From Megaustenia siamemsis (taxonomy: Eukaryota; Mollusca; Gastropoda; Stylommatophora; Ariophantidae): 64,000 nucleotides of DNA. Numbering within the stretch: position 1 is the first letter of the stretch; each line of letters opens with the position of its first letter. The stretch is taken from NCBI GenBank assembly GCA_032433765.1, contig JAVIAB010000024.1, forward strand, positions 17,374,648 through 17,438,647, in the 5' to 3' direction. A program made the position numbers and the translations under genes. The notes beneath the pieces were generated by a model. It was not told the DNA's origin. It was given only the letters and a program-made list of their open reading frames with translations, and made no database searches. Of the stretch, positions 63,851 through 64,000 are shown piece by piece.

Positions 63851-64000
63851 CCCGCAGTTTCTTCGTGGCTTTACCCTCCTCCGGTTACTAGTTGGTGAGA
63901 TCCGATGTCTAGCCCTCTCGGAAAACGGCGAAAAACAGGAAGTCCTGTGTGAACTCGCGCACGTTAAAGAAACAATGGTATTTTAACGTCGAAACGAGTA
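63851..64000 (+). other. Possible SINE body continuing past the window
   Basis: CTTCGTGGCTTTACCCTCCT, CTCTCGGAAAACGGCGAAAA and CTCGCGCACGTTAAAGAAAC follow the array. No second copy is in the window for comparison, and the feature runs off the right edge. Confidence 0.4.

Noticed and set aside
63206..63898. 230-codon repeat protein with 11-residue units
   Set aside because: It begins at a non-ATG codon, lies wholly in a 33-bp minisatellite, has an equally long frame on the opposite strand, and its frame shifts at a one-base loss.

Overview
This is a eukaryotic, repeat-dominated intergenic window, most likely from an aquatic invertebrate. A mollusc is my best guess, judged only from the mixture of LINE types, so it is weakly held. 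I see no operons, no rRNA and no convincing tRNA genes. Nearly everything recognisable is a transposable element, a tRNA-derived SINE, a minisatellite or a microsatellite. Repeat families are labelled locally: RTE-A to RTE-E, LINE1, LINE2, SINE1 to SINE3, R1, R2 and Sailor-like 1 to 3. These are working names, not database names.

0-17 kb: SINE1 and SINE2 copies with target-site duplications (TSDs), RTE-type LINE fragments (3.1-3.6, 6.7-9.0, 12.0-13.7, 14.4-15.0 kb), a 40-bp minisatellite (5.85-6.4 kb), and one copy of composite repeat R1, whose inverted partner lies at 16.3-17.0 kb. 17-24 kb: a 3.5-kb LINE of the I/Jockey type with RNase H (LINE2, minus strand), carrying an internal 43-bp tandem expansion, then a 55-bp array. 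24.2-27.06 kb: a complete but frameshifted hAT transposon with terminal inverted repeats (TIRs) and 8-bp TSDs. 27.7-29.5 kb: an RTE-A copy between inverted SINE3 copies.

30.4-44.0 kb is the most interesting part. A near full-length LINE (LINE1, minus strand) sits inside a satellite of about 48-50 bp. It has been cut by three related but clearly diverged DDE transposons, each with TIRs and a TA duplication, and by a pair of stacked RTE fragments. When the insertions are removed mentally, the LINE reading frame rejoins across at least two of the Sailor-like sites (Sailor-like 1 and 3), and the interrupted repeat unit rejoins across the third. The first transposon (31999-34387) keeps an uninterrupted 425-residue transposase. 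The D-to-E spacing of about 83 residues is far longer than in Tc1 or mariner and fits the DD82E/Sailor type of the IS630-Tc1-mariner group.

44-54 kb: further RTE copies, including one inserted inside another of the same family, long microsatellites, a 15/16-bp array (48.4-49.3 kb), a SINE1 copy and a degenerate hammerhead-like motif at 50.7 kb. 54-64 kb: the two copies of inverted repeat R2, a 53-bp satellite (56.8-58.0 kb), 46-bp and 26-bp arrays (60.9-61.8 kb), LINE tails, and a 33-bp array (63.3-63.85 kb) that appears to have grown out of a tRNA-like SINE head. The only plausible host coding sequence is one exon at 59787-60481 (minus strand). It encodes two tandem cysteine-rich, probably extracellular domains.

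Nothing here works as a pathway. The window is a record of successive insertions, and the order of several of them can be read from the nesting.
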